A stretch of 47,106 bases of DNA from NCBI RefSeq assembly GCF_900142465.1, contig NZ_FRAX01000018.1, positions 16,000 to 63,105 on the forward strand, given 5' to 3'. How positions within the stretch are numbered: the first letter of the stretch is position 1; the number at the start of each line of letters is the position of its first letter. The translations under genes and the position numbers were made by a program. Source of the stretch: Fibrobacter sp. UWH6 (GTDB lineage Bacteria; Fibrobacterota; Fibrobacteria; Fibrobacterales; Fibrobacteraceae). Shown one piece after another: positions 43,934 through 47,106 of the stretch. The notes beneath the pieces are model-generated. The model worked only from the letters and a program-made list of their open reading frames with translations, made no database searches and was not told the DNA's origin.

Positions 43934-44494
43934 TTACACATATTCACGAGACGCAACACCACCCATGCTGTGGGAAATAAGGATATTTCTTGATGGAATT
44001 TTACGATAACTATCTAAAGAATCATGACGAAATCCATGTAGCGCACTTTGGCCACCAGCATCAACTTCTTGAGCTTCCTCCAATAAGGAACGACGATTAG
44101 AACAACGATTCGGTCCAACCCAAGTTCTTTTTCCAATTTCACTTCCATTATTTCTCGGGGAATTCGCAGGATTCGTAAACGATCGATGAAGATAGACCTT
44201 TTCACCATAGTCCTTCTCAAATATATCATCGCGCAGCCAAGGACGTAGGTCTTTAATCATTCCTGCAGCCCTCGACTTTATTCCTTTGGGAATCAAATCA
44301 CCAAACATCGTATCCTGTGCGGCCTGCGGATAAGGGTCACCTTTATCATTATAACCCTCATCACAATTTAGGCCACCCCATTTAGATCCGGCCCCATGAA
44401 TTAAGAAAACATTGTATTCTGACAAAGCTTCCATCGGCTTTGCAAACAGGGACACAACCAAAGATAAAAATAGGATTACGTAGTTTGGACGCAT
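43934..44494 (-). CDS. Giant lipase/adhesin, N-terminal part up to an in-frame TAA
   Basis: The start at ATG 44494 has AGGAG six bases upstream; a GTG at 44509 is too early. There is a signal peptide (MRPNYVILFLSLVVSLFA). The alpha/beta hydrolase features are the oxyanion segment FLIHGAGSKWGG (about 30-41) and the nucleophile elbow ISHSMGG (Ser at about 176). Nine codons after the elbow (VASREYV) a TAA stops the frame. The next codons, GNVYNDDVDKVITLDSPHEG, continue the hydrolase fold without a frame change. So this is one gene of about 3950 codons with a single nonsense codon. Truncated here, the protein would be an inactive 186-aa fragment. Confidence 0.8.
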   Translation of the reverse strand: MRPNYVILFLSLVVSLFAKPMEALSEYNVFLIHGAGSKWGGLNCDEGYNDKGDPYPQAAQDTMFGDLIPKGIKSRAAGMIKDLRPWLRDDIFEKDYGEKVYLHRSFTNPANSPRNNGSEIGKRTWVGPNRCSNRRSLLEEAQEVDAGGQSALHGFRHDSLDSYRKIPSRNILISHSMGGVASREYV

Positions 44495-44582
44495 TTTTAC
44501 TCCTAACACAGAAAACTACGTAAAATAAAAAAAAATATATATATAATTTGTAAAGAGTTTTTTCTACAAATTTACACAAAAT

Positions 44583-45464
44583 TTACAAGTTGTTTTCACC
44601 ATAGAAGACTGATACGCTATCATTCGAGAAAATTATCGGAAACGATTCACCTTGTCGGCCAAATTGTATCTCAAGCCAATTTTTCCTATCTATTCCACCA
44701 TTTTCCAAAAGCCGATAAACTCTATCATCTATCTGCAATTTAGGTCCCCAGAATCGGATTTCTGACATTTGCTTCACCCATATTGAATCAAGAATTTCTT
44801 GTTTTTCATTCAATAATTTTAAGGTATCCGAATCTATGGCAAGACATATAAAAGAAGAATCCCTGTAATAGAAATCTAAACATCTCCCTTTCCACATCAT
44901 ACTCGATATTTCCACTTCTCTCAATAATTTCTCTTTATCATCTAGATAGAAATAAAATCTTCTAACCGCCGAGACGGAACCTTCCTCATTGGAATAAAAC
45001 GTATTTATTTGCATTTTACTATCTATCGAATCAATAGAAACTTTTTCATCAGATATTTCCAAATCTTCAACAACATTTTTGTCAAAATTCCATTTTAACG
45101 CTTTGTTCACTTTAAATGGAGGAAATTTATAATCATAAAAAATCAAATTTGTTTTATCTAATTGAAACACACATGCTCCACAAGGTGTTGACGGAGCTAC
45201 AAGTTCTCTTAGAACTTTTTCTCTATACATATTTACTAAGAAAAACTTTGACTCAACCAAATTCCATTCAGTATCATATCCCTGAAGATATGATGAATAG
45301 GATTCCACCAAGTTCTCATAATCCACATTCAACAAAGCTAATGAGTCACTATACACAGCAACAAGCGAAACACGTACTCTAGAATCAACAACCTTATCAT
45401 CTCTAGAACATGCACTAAATAACAGCATAGAGATCATTAACAAACAATATACCATCTTTTTCAT
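44583..45464 (-). CDS. Lipoprotein, paralogue of the 45654 gene
   Basis: The start is taken at MKKMVYCLL (45464); the frame is open 13 codons further without reason to use them. The lipobox is LLFSAC|S. It is a 293-aa beta-rich protein whose order of strands resembles a propeller-like or WD-like repeat (SLVAVYSDSLALLNVDYENL, VESYSSYLQGYDTEW, SSFICLAIDSDTLKLL). It shares YSSYL.G.D and the lipobox region with the 45654-46493 protein, so the two are diverged duplicates. AT-rich codon use differs from the housekeeping genes in the window. Function is unknown. It may sit upstream of the giant gene in one transcript (88-bp gap). Confidence 0.78.
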   Translation of the reverse strand: MKKMVYCLLMISMLLFSACSRDDKVVDSRVRVSLVAVYSDSLALLNVDYENLVESYSSYLQGYDTEWNLVESKFFLVNMYREKVLRELVAPSTPCGACVFQLDKTNLIFYDYKFPPFKVNKALKWNFDKNVVEDLEISDEKVSIDSIDSKMQINTFYSNEEGSVSAVRRFYFYLDDKEKLLREVEISSMMWKGRCLDFYYRDSSFICLAIDSDTLKLLNEKQEILDSIWVKQMSEIRFWGPKLQIDDRVYRLLENGGIDRKNWLEIQFGRQGESFPIIFSNDSVSVFYGENNL

Positions 45465-45537
45465 CTTATTATAAAGATAGTTATAAGAACAAAAAAATAT
45501 CAAGATGCTTTAAAAAAACATTGAATAGCAATAAGCC

Positions 45538-45633
45538 GGGCGTTGCGGGTGCGGCGTCTGAGCACCCGCTCGAAGGGGTGATGAGCTATAAGCGCAAGCG
45601 TGTGCGAACCAGGGGAAGGCTTTCCCCTATATT
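45538..45633 (-). repeat. Hairpin-rich repeat, element C (96 bp)
   Basis: On the minus strand this starts AATATAGGGGAAAGCCTTCC, runs through hairpins AGGGGAA-AGCC-TTCCCCT and CGGGTGC...GCACCCG, and ends GCAACGCCC. The AATATAG start and AACGCCC end echo the 3' half of elements A and B. It separates the two paralogous lipoprotein genes. Confidence 0.55.
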
Positions 45634-45653
45634 CTTGCAAATTTACATGAAAT

Positions 45654-46493
45654 TTACAATTTGTCCGATTCGTATATAAAACTATTGCCAACTCCATCCG
45701 TGATTTTTAGATTACCGGAATCAGAATGTTCAATATCATACAAATAGTGTAAGGATACATTCTCCCCATCATACAAGCCCCATATTTTTCCATTATAGAT
45801 ATATCGGCCTTTAAAAAACACATAATGTTCATCACCAACATGCAAAGAGTCAACAATATCCCCCTCACTATCAAGAACCATCATATAACAATCCTTTATC
45901 TGCAAACAATAGAGTCCTCTTTCGTCTTGCATCACATCACTGCACTCATAATTTACGTATTCAGCCATGGATATTTGACCATTTCCCCAATTCGCATACC
46001 CCTTACGTACATAATAATTATCACTCCTTATTGAAGCACCGCCTTTGACGACATTTGTAGGAAGCGTCTCTCGCGAAACTACAGACCAATTTTCCAATAC
46101 ATTAGAATGATAATTCCACGCCGAGGCTTTAGTTAATTCCGACCTTCCATTTTTTTCATAATACCAATAAAATAGAAGCAGAGAATCCGAGATAACAACC
46201 CAATTCATAGGTGTTGAAAGCGGATAATCAACCTCCTTATAAATTTTTTCTTCTCGCATATCTACATAAACATATTTTCTGCCAACAACATCAGTTCTTT
46301 CGTCCATACCCGAAATGTATGACGAATAGAATTCCACTTTTTCATTAGACTCCACTAAAAGAAGTCCAGTGGTATCATCAACCAATGTTACAAACTCAAC
46401 AGAATTAAACCGGTCTATCACCCGTTCTTCGTAGGAACACGCTACCAAAAAGAGCAATGCAACAAAGGATACACAGATTAACAAATTCTTCAT
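45654..46493 (-). CDS. Lipoprotein, paralogue of the 44583 gene
   Basis: This 279-aa protein has a lipobox LLFLVAC|S. The beta-rich body contains VEFVTLVDDTTGLLLVESNE, EFYSSYISGMDER, YLQIKD-like repeats and GKIWGLYDGENVSLHYLYD, giving the impression of a six-bladed propeller (6-bladed NHL/DUF4934-like proteins of Bacteroidetes look similar), but this is tentative. A candidate promoter ends six bases before the ATG, so the mRNA would be nearly leaderless. It is upstream of, and homologous to, the 44583-45464 lipoprotein; element C lies between them. Confidence 0.78.
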   Translation of the reverse strand: MKNLLICVSFVALLFLVACSYEERVIDRFNSVEFVTLVDDTTGLLLVESNEKVEFYSSYISGMDERTDVVGRKYVYVDMREEKIYKEVDYPLSTPMNWVVISDSLLLFYWYYEKNGRSELTKASAWNYHSNVLENWSVVSRETLPTNVVKGGASIRSDNYYVRKGYANWGNGQISMAEYVNYECSDVMQDERGLYCLQIKDCYMMVLDSEGDIVDSLHVGDEHYVFFKGRYIYNGKIWGLYDGENVSLHYLYDIEHSDSGNLKITDGVGNSFIYESDKL

Positions 46494-46499
46494 GTTTTA

Positions 46500-46527
46500 A
46501 ATATAGCTCTATACAACATAAAATCAA
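46500..46527 (-). promoter_or_regulatory. Candidate promoter of the 45654 lipoprotein gene
   Basis: On the minus strand there are TTGATT (46527-46522), a 16-bp spacer and TATATT (46505-46500). The predicted start falls on or next to the ATG at 46493, with no ribosome binding site. Confidence 0.55.
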
Positions 46528-46532
46528 GACAA

Positions 46533-46558
46533 AAAGGACTGCATCGCTGCAGTCCTTT
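46533..46558. terminator. Terminator after carB-4
   Basis: AAAGGACTGCA and TGCAGTCCTTT form a perfect 11-bp stem with a four-base loop, followed on the minus strand by TTTGTC. It ends transcription of the carB-4 copy. Confidence 0.9.
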
Positions 46559-46580
46559 GAATGTTTGGGTTCGCAGGTCT

Positions 46581-46612
46581 GGATCCTTCGCGCTTACGCA
46601 CTCAGGATGACG
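46581..46612. repeat. Interspersed repeat downstream of carB-4
   Basis: On the minus strand CGTCATCCTGAGTGCGTAAG followed by CGCGAAGGATCC is a variant of the repeats at 443-540 and 11387-11442. It begins seven bases after the carB-4 stop codon. Confidence 0.75.
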
Positions 46613-46747
46613 TTTACGTTACACTTCCTCAATGGAAGCATGATACTCCTGCAAGCTCTTCACTTCGCCCTTGCCAGCCTTGGCGGCCGCAATGCCCTTG
46701 ACGGTGTCGAGAACGGCGGCGAGAGTGGTGATGTAAGGAGTCTTGTA

Positions 46748-46839
46748 TTGGACGCCTTTGGCGTCCGTACTGCGGTTCGGTCATACAAAAATAGCTTGCA
46801 AAGCGCAAGCATTTTTGTGCGACGCTCACCTTGCGTACT
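46748..46839 (-). mobile_element. Palindromic insertion element E5 in carB-4 (92 bp)
   Basis: On the minus strand this reads GGTGAGCGTCGC, hairpin 1 (46785-46818, outer arms ACAAAAAT/ATTTTTGT, inner GCTTGC/GCAAGC), ATGACCGAACCGCAG, and hairpin 2 (46750-46766, GGACGCC-AAA-GGCGTCC). GTC/GAC and GGT/ACC pair around hairpin 1. It splits AAT|TAC of carB and shifts the frame by two. Confidence 0.8.
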
Positions 46840-46863
46840 ATTGATGGCAGCCTTACGGATGGC

Positions 46864-46938
46864 GCATGGGCATAGCCCAAATGCTTGGCTCAGCCATGCC
46901 AGAAAACAAGTTTTCTGTCGCGGCATTCGCCTTGTGCA
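46864..46938 (-). mobile_element. Palindromic insertion element E6 in carB-4 (75 bp)
   Basis: On the minus strand there are ATGCC, GCGAC, hairpin 1 (46901-46916, AGAAAA-CTTG-TTTTCT), GGCAT pairing with ATGCC, a linker GGCTGAGCCAAGCATTT and hairpin 2 (46868-46878, GGGC-TAT-GCCC). It lies 24 bp upstream (in carB sense) of E5 and keeps the carB frame. Confidence 0.78.
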
Positions 46939-47106
46939 TTTGTCATCGGCAACAGCGCCGCGGCGAGCCCACGGGGTGTTGATGATGAGGTTCACCTGCT
47001 TGTTCAGGATGACATCCAGAACGTTGGGGCGGCCTTCGGCGATCTTGTTCACCACTTCGCACTTGACGCCAGCCTTTTCGTAGAACTTGGCAGTGCCTTC
47101 GGTTGC

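Larger units (their letters stand above)
46619..47106 (-). pseudogene. carB: carB 3' end of a second subtype, interrupted by two palindromic elements (carB-4, partial)
   Basis: Reading in from the window edge, the protein is ATEGTAKFYEKAGVKCEVVN, KIAEGRPNVLDVILNKQVNL, IINTPWARRGAVADD, then insertion E6 (75 bp, frame kept), AIRKAAIN, then insertion E5 (92 bp, frame lost), and YKTPYITTLAAVLDTVKGIA to SLQEYHASIEEV. Removing both inserts restores an uninterrupted CarB MGS-like domain. With them, translation enters a wrong frame after E5 and ends at 46660. The signature RRGAVADD..IRKAAIN marks a different CarB subtype from carB-1 and carB-2. The gene continues beyond the window, so its N-terminal state is unknown. 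Confidence 0.85.

Noticed and set aside
46748-46839. Target-site duplication AATA around E5
   Set aside because: AATA flanks the insert on both sides, but assuming it as a duplication leaves carB one base short; the cleaner cut gives a 92-bp insert without duplication.
1-47106. tRNA-flanked integration sites
   Set aside because: No cloverleaf-like tRNA sequence was recognised on either strand, so tRNA-targeted island integration has no support here.

Overview
The window looks like a Fibrobacter chromosome or metagenome bin. The grounds are a Fibrobacter-type major paralogous domain protein (FISUMP, TIGR02145 type), a TIGR02147-type regulator followed by lipoprotein genes, a PorU-like C25 peptidase, several very large exported proteins with FlgD-like or type IX-like C-termini, and sigma70-like promoters with 17-bp spacers. 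No tRNA or rRNA gene was seen.

Layout. 1-433 is the 3' end of a carB gene (carB-1). 704-2457 (minus) holds a nucleotidyltransferase-fold gene and a complete type III toxin-antitoxin locus: promoter, two 51-52 nt antitoxin repeats, terminator, ToxN/AbiQ-like toxin. 2550-7464 (minus) is an exported 1547-aa beta-helix/InlB-repeat protein followed by two tiny genes that share a conserved N-terminal half. An 11 x 43-bp tandem array lies upstream of it. 8324-10319 (plus) holds a DUF6261-like gene, then a three-gene cassette of unknown function behind a duplicated palindromic operator. 10325-11318 is a hairpin-rich repeat fused to a second, broken carB copy. 11587-15383 holds a QueD-like gene and the TIGR02147 regulator-lipoprotein operon. 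15643-17409 is glnK-amtB behind a sigma54-type promoter. 17815-24493 is a four-gene envelope operon that includes the PorU-like peptidase. 24488-28873 holds a release-factor-like gene, an LTD lipoprotein, a degenerate receiver protein and typA. 29013-30580 is a decayed IS3-family element with hairpins inserted in it, abutting a third (central) carB fragment. 31147-46493 (minus) holds exported proteins, a giant lipase/adhesin gene of about 3.95 thousand codons interrupted by one in-frame TAA, and two paralogous lipoproteins. 46619-47106 is the 3' end of a carB of a different subtype, with two palindromic insertions.

Two threads run across the window. First, carB-derived sequence occurs four times, and the three 3' ends are each followed by the same short interspersed repeat. 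Second, small modular palindromic elements interrupt carB copies and the IS. Their stems differ completely from copy to copy, while the linkers and the paired architecture are kept. These elements and the type III toxin-antitoxin locus are the most noteworthy contents. All family assignments come from reading motifs by eye; no database search was run.
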